A stretch of 64,000 bases of DNA from Rhipidocladum racemiflorum (Eukaryota; Streptophyta; Magnoliopsida; Poales; Poaceae), in assembly GCA_036346355.1 (NCBI GenBank), contig CM070592.1:37288193-37352192 (forward strand). Direction: 5' to 3'. Each line of letters begins with the position of its first letter. The stretch's first letter is position 1. The notes beneath the pieces were generated by a model. That model saw nothing but the letters and a program-made list of their open reading frames with translations. It was not told where the DNA came from and made no database searches. Shown here one piece after another: positions 47,289 through 57,584 of the stretch. The position numbers and the translations under genes were made by a program.

Positions 47289-47750
47289 GTCCAGCCCTCG
47301 GGCGCCGAGGCTTAGCTCGTGGCCTTTTTGTCCCCGCAATGCTTATCCGAGTGACTAAATCTTGCCATTCTAGGCAACAGGTTCAGCCCTCGAGCATCGG
47401 GATTCGGCTCCTGGCCTTCTCATCCCAGACACGCTTTTCCGAGAGGCTGAGGCTTGCCATTCTAGACGACTGGTTCAGGCCCCGAGCGCCGGGATTTGGC
47501 TTATGGCCTTCTCATCCCAGACACGCTTTTCCGAGTGGCTGAGGCTCGCCGTTCTAGACGACTGGTTCAGCCCCCGAGCGCCGGGATTTGGCTCATGGCC
47601 TTCTCATCCCATACACGCTTTTTCGAGTAGCTGGACCTCACCGTTCTAGCCGACTGGTTCAGCCCTCGAGCGCCGGGATTCGGCTCCTGGCCTTCTCATC
47701 CCAGACACGCTTTCCCGAGTAGCCGGACCCCGCCGTTCTAGCCGACTGCT
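47289..47750. repeat. 92-bp tandem repeat, five units
   Basis: GGTTCAGCCCTCGAGCGCCG-type starts at 47289, 47381, 47473, 47565 and 47657, an exact 92-bp period. Units share CTTCTCATCCCAGACACGCT and CGTTCTAG. The array lies between the two antisense genes of element A. It may serve as a UTR or spacer; no coding is apparent. Confidence 0.92.
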
Positions 47751-48074
47751 CCTTCGTTACCAAGCATTCCGGGCGCACAGGGTGTCGCGCTTTGTTCCAC
47801 ACTCCCTTATTTTCATGATCTCTGGGATAGTCAGGTACGAACAGTACACCTGCTACCTGCTAGGTGTCGTGCAGCCCCCGGCTTGCCGCTTAGTTGATCC
47901 AAGTAAGCGGGAAGGCAAGTTTGCCACGTGTCTTGCAAAATATCTTTCCACCTTGGTCAATGTGTTGATCTTCTTTGGTATTTGCGAAGCCACTTCGTGT
48001 TCTGTGCCTCATCAATACCGCGACGCCTCGCTTAAATCGCCAGGGCACCTCGATTTTTGGAGCCGGGGTTGGCT

Positions 48075-48084
48075 TATAAATAGG
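48075..48084 (+). promoter_or_regulatory. TATA box of small antisense gene
   Basis: TATAAATAGG stands 71 bp upstream of the ATG at 48155; a pyrimidine-rich leader follows. Confidence 0.65.
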
Positions 48085-48154
48085 ACATTACCGCTCGTAG
48101 TGCGATCATCCTTTCCTTAAGCCTTCTCCCCGATCTTCTTCAAGAGAGTCTTCG

Positions 48155-48532
48155 ATGTCGTTTTTTGAGTATCACCGCTTCCACGACATGTACACTGATC
48201 CGGAGGATGCGGAGCTGTGGGAGGAGTACGACTTTGCTCTCATGGAGCGGGCAGAGGAGGAGGCGGCGGCAAAGGATGCTGTCGCCGTTGCCGCCCTCGT
48301 CGAGGCTGTGCCGACGCTGGGAGAGGTGGCGGACGCTCTCAAGGAGATACTTGGGCACGAGCGCCGCGATGCCGCTGCCGTCGAGGCTCTTGTTCGGCTT
48401 GTTCCACCGCTTTGGGTGGTTGCCGACCGGATCCTCGAGGCCTTGGGCCGCGCGTGCCGCGCCAAGCTTCCTCAGCACCTGGCTCGTCAGTTTGTTTTTT
48501 GCGAGAAAAAGGAAAAAAAGTCAGTAATGTAA
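48155..48532 (+). CDS. Small intact antisense ORF of element A, 125 residues
   Basis: ATG to TAA without interruption: MSFFEYHRFHDMYTDPEDAE..., an acidic N-terminal third (DPEDAELWEEYDFALMERAE), then an Ala/Leu/Val-rich helical stretch with two similar halves (VEAVPTLGEVADALKEILGH and VRLVPPLWVVADRILEALGR) and a basic tail. TATA box upstream and AATAAA at 48546-48551 downstream, so it looks like a complete transcription unit. It lies antisense to A, about 470 bp beyond the pol stop. It is the only undamaged ORF in the element, while gag, pol and the larger antisense gene are broken. I do not recognise the family; it might be short by luck rather than selection. Confidence 0.5.
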   Translation: MSFFEYHRFHDMYTDPEDAELWEEYDFALMERAEEEAAAKDAVAVAALVEAVPTLGEVADALKEILGHERRDAAAVEALVRLVPPLWVVADRILEALGRACRAKLPQHLARQFVFCEKKEKKSVM

Positions 48533-48539
48533 ATTGCTA

Positions 48540-48999
48540 ATATGGAATAAAATGTAAGTTATCCAGTAACCGTGTGCTGTTCAGACTTTCCTGGGTTTTA
48601 ATGTCTTCGCCCTCGTCATTAGCCCTAGCCGATCGCTCCAGCCCCCGCATTGAGGTGCTAGGGGGCCGAATTTTTGTTAACTAGGGACTAGCGACTAGGA
48701 CTTTCATGCCCAGAAAGGTCCTGGAACCGCGAACCGTTGTGCCCGAGTGGCTAATACCCTTTTCTAGCTTTGTCTTTCCTACTTTGTGTGCTGATACAAT
48801 CGTTCGGATTTTGCCGCTTGTCGCGACTTCACCGCGAATATGCATTTCCGCATAGTTTGTACCGGCACGGTTCGGATTAGACACTACGTTATTCAGGCGG
48901 TAACCACTCGGGATTGATTTGGTTACACGATAGTTAAGACAGATCAAAGAATAGAGCAATTTACAGCTTTATTTAATACATGGGAGCTGGATACATGAC
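48540..48999. other. Spacer between small antisense gene and pol end of element A
   Basis: No gene. Contains AATAAA for the plus-strand ORF at 48546, and sequence resembling the 92-bp repeat family near 48620-48665 (GATCGCTCCAGCCCCCGCAT, TGAGGTGCTAGGGGGCCGA). Confidence 0.5.
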
Positions 49000-51900
49000 T
49001 TAAGCGTAGAAGCGGCGTAGCTGTTCGGCATTCCAAGTGTTCACTAAAATCGCGCCGTCTTCGCGCTTGAGTCGGTAAGCTCCCGGACGGACTACCTCCT
49101 CCACAATGTAAGGACCTTCCCAGATTGGGGAGAGCTTATGCTCGCTTTTTTGGCTCCTTCTGAGGACCAAATCTCCCTTGGAGAAGGTACGACTTCGAAC
49201 ATTGCGAGAATAGTAGCGCCGGAGGCCCTAGAGATACTTGGCCGACTGGATCGCTGCAACATTTCTGGCTTCCTCGAGTTGATCAAGCTCTTCCAATCGG
49301 CTTTCCTCCGACTCGGCCTCTTTGTAGTTCCGGACCCTCGGGGATCCGAACTCCAGTTTTGTTGGCAAGACCGCCTCTGATCCGTACACCAAGAAAAAGG
49401 GGGACTGCCCGGTTGCTCTACTAGGAGTAGTTCTGAGCCCCCAGAGTACTGACGGCATCTCTTTTACCCATCGCACGGCGTACGGTTTGAGGCGATCGAA
49501 GATCCTGGCTTTCAGACCTTGAAGGACCATGCCATTGGCCCGCTCGACTTGCCCATTGCTTCGAGGATGACCCACTGAAGCAAAGCAAATCTTGATTCCC
49601 ATGTCGTCGCACCACTCTTGGAATTCTTCACCTCTGAACTTAGTACCGTTATCCGTGATGATCCTGTTTGTTACGCCGAATCTGACCACGATGCCCTGGA
49701 AGAACTCCTTGGCTTTGACCGCTGTGATCGCGGCGACTGGTTTGGCGTCAATCCATTTGGTGAATTTGTATATGGCAACGAAGAGGTAGGCAAAACCCCC
49801 TTGGGCCTTTTTTAGGGGTCTGACTAAATCGAGTCCCCATACTGCGAAGGGCCAAGAAATGGGGATGGTTTGCAGCTCCTGCGCCGGCAAATGCGTTTGC
49901 TGAGCATAGAACTAGCAGCCTTCACACGTGCGGACGATCTCTTTCACATCCGTTACCACTGTAGGCCAGAAGAAACCTTGGCGGTAGGCCTTCCCGACCA
50001 AAGCACTCGACGGGCATGATGCCCACATACTCCCGAGTGGATTTCCTTCAGTAGGTCCCTTCCCTCTTGCTCCGAAACACACCGCCTAAGGACGTCGGAG
50101 GCGCTCTTTCGAAAGAGCTCTTCTCCGATCACCACGTAGAACTTGGCCTGTCGCGCGATGCGCTCGGCCAGGGTGCCAGCTTCGGGGAGCTTGTCCTTCA
50201 ACAGATAGTCCAAATACTGGGTCGCCCAGTCGGGATTAAGGACTAGGACTTCCGCCTCGGGGCCCTTACTCAGCTCTTGTTGCTTGGTCGACGTTGGCTC
50301 ATGAAGCTCCTAAACGAACACGCCACTCGGGACCTCCGCCCGAGTGGCTCCCATCTTCGCCAACTCATCCGCCACTTCATTATTGCGGCGCAGGACGTGG
50401 ACCAGCTCCAATCCATCGAACTTGCTCTCCAATTCCTACACCCGCTGACAATACGCCATCATGGTCTGATCGACACATGACCAGTCTTTTTGCACTTGTC
50501 TCACCACTAATTGCGAGTCCCCGCGAACCGTCAATCGTCGGATTCCAAGCGATATGGCGATGCGGAGCCCGTGGATGAGTGCTTCGTACTCTGCAGCGTT
50601 GTTCGAGGCCGAGAAATGAATCCGGAGGACGTACTTGAGCTGATCCCCCTTCGGTGAAATAAGTAGAATTCCAGCCCCAGCGCCGTTGAGCATGAGAGAT
50701 CCGTCGAAATACATCGTCCAATACTCCAGCTCTTGTTCGACGAGGGGGGCCTGGAACTCGGTCCACTCGGCTGTGAAGTCGGCTAGGACCTGTGACTTGA
50801 TGGCGGTGCGCGGCTTGAACGAGATATCAAAAGCTCCAAGCTCGGCCGCCCATTTTGAGATTCTCCTAGTAGCTTCTCGATTATGGAGAATATCTCCTAC
50901 CAGGAAGGAGGTTACTACTGAAATCTGGTGTCCTTGGAAGTAATACTTTAATTTCCGCGATGCAACCAACACGACATACAGCAACTTCTGGACTTGAGGA
51001 TATCGTACCTTGGGTTCGCCCAATACTTCGCTAATGAAGTAGACCGGACGCTGCACTCCGTAACGGTGTCCTGGCTCCTGCCGCTCCACAACTATCGCTG
51101 CGCTGACCACATGGGTCGTCGCTGCTATGTAGAGTAGGAGAGGCTCCCCTGGCATTGGCAAGGCCAGGATCGGAGGGGTGGAAAGGAACGCCTTGAGCTC
51201 TTCGAAAGCTTGTTGTGCCTCGGCCATCCACTCAAAACGATCATGTTTCTTGGGGAGCTTAAAGAAGGGCATCCCCCGAGTCCCCAGTCGGGAGATGAAC
51301 CTACCGAGTGCCACCATGCAACCAGTGAGCTTCTGGACGTCCTTCTGACTAGAAGGAGGTTTCATTCTCATGATGGCCTCAATCTTCTCCGGGTTTGCCT
51401 CGATCCCACGGTGAGAGACAATGAACCCGAGTAGATTTCCGGAGGAAACTCCGAAAACACATTTCTCCGGGTTGAGCTTCATCCGGAACGCCCTTAGGCT
51501 TTTGAACGTCTCGGCCAGATCGGAGGTAAGGTTCTCCCTCGCTCGCGTCTTAACTACTACATCGTCCACGTATGCCTCCACGTTGCGCCCGAGCTGATTG
51601 TGAAAACACCGCTGTATCGTGCGTTGATAAGTCGCACCAGCGTTTTTCAGCCCAAATAGCATCGTGACGTAGCAATATGCTCCGAATGGAGTGATGAACG
51701 AGGTCTTCTCACAGTCTTCCTCTCGAAGCCGGATTTGGTGGTAGCCCGAGTACGCATCTAGGAAGCTAAGGAGTTCGCACCCAGCAGTGGAATCTACCAC
51801 TTGGTCGATGCGAGGTAACCCGAAGGGATCTTTTAGGCACGCCTTGTTGAGGTCAGTATAATCAACACACATGCGCCAACTTTTATTCTTTTTGCGGACA

Positions 51901-52543
51901 AGTACAGGGTTTGCCAACCAGTCGGGATGATACACCTCTCTGATGAAGCCCGCGGCTAAAAGCTTTGTGATCTCCTCCCTGATGGCATTTCGATGGTCCT
52001 GGGCAAACCACCGCAACCTCTGCTTGATGGGCTTGGCCACTTCGTCGATGTTCAGCGCATGCTCGATCACCTCCCTGGGAACTCCAGGCATATCGGACGG
52101 CTTCCAAGAAAAAAACGTCCTTGTTTGCCCGGAGGAAGGTGATGAGCGCGTCTTCCTATTTTTTCCCAAGCCCTGTCCCGATCAAGGCCATCTGAGCCGA
52201 GCCGGACGGGTCGAGAGCAATCTTCTTGATGCCTTCTTCGGGGCAGATTCCAGGCTTCGGCGCCTTCCGAGTCGGGATGTCTCCTTCCTCCTGATTGGAT
52301 TTTGCCATTAGCCGGATCTTTTCCTGGCTGGCCTGTGCCTCCAGCATCTCGGCCATTTCGCAGGAGAAAGACTGCTTGATATCACCACGTAGCGTGATAA
52401 TTCCACTCGGCCCTGGCATCTTTAATGCCAGGTACGCGTAATGGGGCACCTCCATGAATTTGGCTAGCGCTGGCCTTCCCAAGATGGAGTGATACGCCAT
52501 CTCGAAATCAGCCACCTCGAAGTTGAGGTTCTCGGTACGGTAG
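49000..52543 (-). pseudogene. pol: Element A pol: end of protease, RT, RNase H, integrase
   Basis: After the protease tail (SILGRPALAKFM) near 52470, RT runs about 52060-51450 (WLANPVLVRKKNKSWRMCVD, LSFLDAYSGYHQI; catalytic YVDD at 51561-51572). RNase H spans about 50720-50300 (YFDGSLMLNGAGAGILL, NNAAEYEAL, GDSQLVVRQV). Integrase runs from about 50215 to 49000, with the H2C2 finger region, WGLDLVRPLKKAQGG, ITDNGTKFRGEEF and GHPRSNGQVERANG, and the C-terminal domain ending NTWNAEQLRRFYA. In-frame TAG codons at 52156, 50436, 50310, 49912 and 49228, and a frameshift near 50000, disable it. Similarity to element B pol is clear, but they are separate families. Confidence 0.9.
52539..52543. repeat. 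Target-site duplication of element B, left copy
   Basis: GGTAG, identical to 61791-61795 on the other side of element B. Confidence 0.95.
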
Positions 52544-53174
52544 TGTCGGGGATTGGCTATCTGGCAAAAGACCATGGTACCCCCGTGAAAAGCTGAGCCC
52601 ACCGACCAGGCAATAATGAAAGAAGATGCACGGGAGAATGAAACGAGCATCCCTCCTCTTCCTCCGAGCATACACGTCCACACCTTTACTCGCGGCCATA
52701 CCGAACCCTCCCCCACGAGCAAACATGCTCGTAGAAACCACGACCTACTCAGGTGTTTGGTCGATGGGCCCAGCGAGTGCTACGAGGAAGGAAGGAGGCA
52801 ACCAATCAGCCAAAGATCAAGGGAAATCTTACCCGAAATTCAAATAGCGCGCGGATCAAGGACGACGGATCGCAAATATGAATACATGGCGTAATCCCAG
52901 GAGGTAGTTACCTTCTTTGTATCTCTAGTTGTAGTATTTAAACCCACCCTGAAGATCTGTAACGGGGAGGGACCCCCCAGATAGAACACAATACACTAGA
53001 GTAGGGCTATTATCTCGGCAGTGAGAGGCCCAAACCAGGATAAACCACCGCGTCCCTCTTCTACCGACCTGGCGTTTTTTGCTCGGACGATTCCCTCGGT
53101 CCGTACGACGGCGCTCTGTTGATCCCCCATTCAACAAGTAAGCTCGGCGGGAGCCCGTTCTCCAATCGTCGACA
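52544..53174 (+). repeat. 5' LTR of element B
   Basis: 631 bp, TGTCGGGGATTGGCTATCTG to ATCGTCGACA. Near 52930 GTAGTATTTAAACCC could act as a TATA-like box. The start and end form the short inverted repeat TGTCG...CGACA. Confidence 0.93.
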
Positions 53175-53176
53175 GC

Positions 53177-53193
53177 TGGCGCCATCCGTGGGG
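53177..53193 (+). promoter_or_regulatory. Primer-binding site of element B
   Basis: TGGCGCCATCCGTGGGG begins two bases after the LTR. TGGCGCC is the common start of Tat/Athila-type primer sites (tRNA 3' end GGCGCCA); I cannot assign the exact tRNA. Confidence 0.75.
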
Positions 53194-53232
53194 AAGACAA
53201 CTTGATTTCCGTACGGGTCAGGATCCTCGAGG

Positions 53233-53380
53233 ATGCCAAACTCGGGGGATACTCGGAATCTCTGTGTTTTCGACGACGTCGAAGACGACGACATGTACTA
53301 CGCCAGCGATGATGTGGCCAATGTGACCAATCCTATCGGCGACGACATGTACTATGCGGCTCGTCGGCAGGCCGGCTTTG
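53233..53380 (+). pseudogene. Element B gag-start remnant
   Basis: ATG at 53233 gives MPNSGDTRNLCVFDDVEDDD with a repeated DDMYYA motif, then jumps out of frame at about 53365-53372 into the protease tail (GRPALAKFM). Gag proper, its zinc knuckle and most of protease are missing, so this is the 5' side of an internal deletion. Confidence 0.65.
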
Positions 53381-56300
53381 GCTAAGTTCATGGCCGCTTC
53401 GCATCACGCGTATCAGTGCCTGAAGGTTCCCGGGCCAAACGGGGTCATAACCGTAAAGGGGAACCACAAGTCCGCACTCAATTGCGACGAAAGGGCATTG
53501 GATATGGTCGGTTAGTTACCCACTCGCGGCCCTGACCAAGAGCCAAAGCATTCCCGACCTAAACTTGCCCTCCAACCTGGGGGAGAGACCAAGGCTGTTT
53601 CGCTCAACGAGTCGGAACCGGCCAAGGTCGTGCATTTGGGATCTTCCTTAGATCCCAAATAGGAACTCGAGCTCATCACCTTCCTCCGGGCAAGCTCGGA
53701 TGCGTTCGCCTGGGAACCATCCGACATGCCCGGGGTCCCTAGGGAGGTGATTGAGCACAAAGCAGCGATTCACCGACAAAACCAAAGGCGACAGAAACTT
53801 AGACGCTTTTCCCCTGAAAAGCAGGCGATCATCCGGGAGGAGCTCGACAAACCCCTAAAGGCTGGTTTCATTAGGGAGGTCGAACACTCCGAATGGCTAG
53901 CCAATCCAGTCTTGGTCAGAAAGAAAGGAGGCAAGTGGCTCATGTGCGTCGATCACACGGGCCTAAACGCGGCATGTCCGAAAGACAACTACCCGCTGCC
54001 TCGCATAGATCAATTGGTCGACGCGACGGCGGGGTCGCAAACCATGAGCTTGCTAGATGCTTATTCAGGCTAACATCAGATCAGCCTGTCGCGCGAAGAC
54101 GAAGAAAAGACTTCCTTCATCACCCCGTTTGGTACCTTCTGCTATACAACCATGTCTTTCGGTCTGAGAAATGCGGGAGCAACCTTTCAGCGTCTCATGC
54201 AGAAGACCTTCGCGGATCAAGTGGGTCGAAATTTGGAGATCTATGTCGACGACATAGTAGTAGAAAGCAAGAGCGCTTCGGGTTACGTTGCTGACTTGGA
54301 AGAAACATGCTGTAACCTCAATAAGCATCAAATAAAGTTAAATCCAGAAAAATGCGTGTTCGGCGTGAAAGCTGGCAAGGTGCTCGGCTACATGGTCGGA
54401 CCACAAGGCGTCGGGGCAAACCCGGAGAAAATTGAAGCCATTGAGAACATGAGGTCGCCCACATGCATGAAGGAAGTGCAAGCTCTGACCGGGAGAATGG
54501 CCGCTTTAAGCCGGTTCATTTCCCGGCTGGGGGAGCGAGGACTACCTTTCTTTAAAGCCCTCCGCAAACACAATGGCTTTACATGGACGGAGGAAGCTGA
54601 TCACTCGTTCAAAGAGCTAAAACATTACATTTCCAAGCCACCCATCCTCATCACGCCTGCAACGGGGGAAGAATTGCTACTATACCTGGCGGCAACCCCG
54701 CAGGCGGTGAGCGCGGTGTTAGCAGTAGAGAGAGATGGTTTCCAACGACCTATTTATTATGTCAGCGAAGTACTTCATGGACCAATGGAGCGTTACCCCG
54801 AGGTCCAGAAACTACTGTACTCATTGCTGATGGCCTCCAGGAAGTTGCGCTACTACTTTCAAGCGCACAAGATCGTGGTACCGACCAGCTTCCCGCTCAA
54901 GTAAATCCTGAAAAACCAGGACGCCAGTGGTCGCATAGCCAAGTGGGCAATGGAGCTTGCTGAATTCGAGATAATGTTTTCGGCCCGCACGGCGATCAAA
55001 TCACAAGTCTTGGCTGACTTCGTGGCAGAATGGTCGGCTCCAGCACCACCAGCCAGCGAAACCAACGGTTCAAGGGAAAACTCCTGGACCTTGTATTTCG
55101 ATGGATCCCGGGCATATGAGCGCTCGGGGGCTGGCGTCGTCTTGGTCTCCCAGGATGGAGAGCAACTTCAGTACGCCATCCAACTACATTTTGCCGCGAC
55201 CAACAACGCGGCAGAATACGAAGGCCTCTTGGCCGGACTTTCAGCATGTAAATCGCTAGGAGTCCAACGGCTCACTGTGATGGGCAATTCACAGTTGGTC
55301 GTGAACCAGGTCAACAAGGAGTATCAGTGTTCCGATACCTCAATGGCGTTGTACCTGGCCGAAGTAGGGAAGATGGAGAAATACTTCAAGAATTTCGAAG
55401 TAATGTACATCCCCAGGAAGGATAATTCCCTGGCCGACCAAATGTCTAAGGTCGGTTCCTCTCAAACTGCCGCTCCGGCGGGGGTGCTTGTCGAGCACCT
55501 ATATAAGCCCTCCATTCCCTCTGAAGAGGAGGCACCAGAGACCGACGGTAGGGTCTCCTTCCTCGAGCAAAGTGCAAGTTGGATGACGCCATTTATCCAA
55601 TACCTTGCGCATGGGACATTGCCCGAGGAAGAAGCCGAGCGTTCCCGGCTAACAAGGCGATCTTCTCAGTACAAACTGATCGAAGGTGACCTATACCAAA
55701 AAGGCGCATTAGGAATCCTTTCTAGATGCGTCTCTCAGGAGGAAGGCCAATACCTTCTTCGTGACATCCATGAAGGAATGTGCGGAGCTCACTGCCGCTC
55801 GTAACGCTTGTGAGCAAGGCATTCCGATTGGGTTACTACTGGCCTACGGCCTTGACGGATGCACGGTCGATCGTAACGACCTGTCGAGCATGCCAGTTTC
55901 ATGCTCGCAAGGCCCGTCAACCAGCGTATGCTCTGCAAACCATACCGCTTTCGTGGCCATTCTCGACCTGGGGGCTCGACGTCCTTGGACCTTTTCCCCG
56001 AGGTCAGAAAGGCTGCAAGTATTTGCTTGTGGCCATCGACACTTTCACTAAGTGGATAGAGGCCGAGCCCATCTCAACCATCTTGGCCCAGGCGGCCAAG
56101 AGGTTCCTCTGTAGCAATGTGATAAGTCGGTTTGGGATACCCAACCGTCTCATCACAGACAATGGGACCCAGTTCACCAGTGAACTGTTCCAAAGTTACT
56201 GCGAGGAGGTCAGGACCAAGGTCTATTTCGCCTCTGTGGCACATCCACAGAGCAACGGAGCAGCCGAACGAGCAAATGGGCAGTTAGTTCAGGGCATAAA

Positions 56301-56818
56301 AAAAGAGGGTCTTCAAGAGCCTCAACCAGCACAGGCAGCAGTGGGTGGATGAGCTTCCCGCCGTTCTTTGGTCCGTCCGCACCACGACGAGTTGAGCCAT
56401 AGGTGAAACGCCCTTCCAACTCGTCTATGGTACGGAAGCCATTTTGCCTGCCGCGATTGTGCTGGGTTCCCCAAGGGTGCAGCTGATCGATTCCATCGAT
56501 CAGGAGGGCGAACGACTCATCGACCTAGACCTCGTCGAAGCAACACGAGAACGAACGCTACTCCGGTCTGCGGTTTACCTACAAGCTCTTCGTAGGCACG
56601 CAGCCAAGTCAGTCCGACCAAGGTCCCTGCAAGTTGGTGACATGGTCTTACGAAGACTTCAAGACCTGTCGAAAGCCAATAAGCTGACCCCAAGATGGGA
56701 GGGACCCTACACGGTCGTGTCCACAGCACACCCGGGGGCTGTTCGCCTCGCGATGGAGGACGGTCGGGAGCTCGCCAGCACCTGGAACATTGATCAACTA
56801 CGTAAATTCTACGTTTAG
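53366..56818 (+). pseudogene. pol: Element B pol: protease tail, RT, RNase H, integrase
   Basis: Protease tail (GRPALAKFMAASHHAYQCLK), then RT about 53860-54330 (EWLANPVLVRKKGGKWLMCV, FGLRNAGATFQRLMQ; YVDD at 54242-54253). RNase H spans about 55080-55460 (YFDGSRAYERSGAGVVL, NNAAEYEGLLAGL, GNSQLVVNQV). Integrase spans about 55560-56818, with finger region, STWGLDVLGPFPRGQKG, ITDNGTQFTSELF and HPQSNGAAERANG, ending in TWNIDQLRKFYV. Defects: TAG at 53513 and 53660, TAA at 54071 (at a conserved Tyr in SGYHQ) and 54902, frameshifts near 55800 and 56345-56440. The plus-strand order matches element A pol. Confidence 0.9.
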
Positions 56819-57584
56819 ACGCGTATCCCTATCTCGCACCCTTTGCGTTTCTTCCTATAAAACGTTTCCTTTCCTTCTGATTTTTGTCCTCGCTTTATCA
56901 AACGAGCATCGTCGTCTACCAGCACCACAAGCGAGCTTATCCAACAAATATGTACACACCATTCCCCTTGGCCTCCGGCCGGATGCTCGCCCATCCGATC
57001 ACTTTCCACAGTAGCTCTTCGTTGTATGTGTGGTCGGTCGCGAGCATCCATTTAAGCCCGGTATAGCAACCACTCGGGTATGGCGACTCTACGTATTGTT
57101 GGCTTAAAGCCTATCTACTCTGCACACGTAATAATGCTCGCGCTCATATTCCTCTCAACGCAATCAACCTGTTTAAATCATTCAAAAAGCGTTACGATCA
57201 AAGTCTCCCTCAGCTTTCCCATGAACAAACTCGTGCTCACAATAGTAGGAGCACGACCTTTGTCCATGGCGGGGGCTCCGTATGATTCCGTATGATAGGA
57301 GTGTTCCGTCCTTTTTTCAAGGATTCTTTGCTCGTATCCATATTATATGCTCCTATGCAGGGACTTGGTCTTTTCGAGGATTCTTCGCTCGTGTCCATAT
57401 TATATGCTCCTATGCAGGGACTTGGCCTTTTTTCTGTGGAACCGGGTTCGTGCGAGCATACATTGAAAGCGGAGTCGAGAAAAACAGGCAAGGTCCCAAA
57501 CATCTGTGATTTTGCTCATTTAACCAAAAAGGTTGTTCCTTTTTTACAGGATTTGCACGAGCTAAAAAGAAAAAAGAAGAAGAG
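56819..57584. other. Spacer between pol and antisense gene in element B
   Basis: No coding recognised. Contains a 57-bp tandem duplication at about 57321-57434 (GGATTCTTTGCTCGT... ATATGCTCCTATGCAGGGAC, second copy from 57378). Position corresponds to the 92-bp array region of element A, but sequence is different. Confidence 0.65.
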
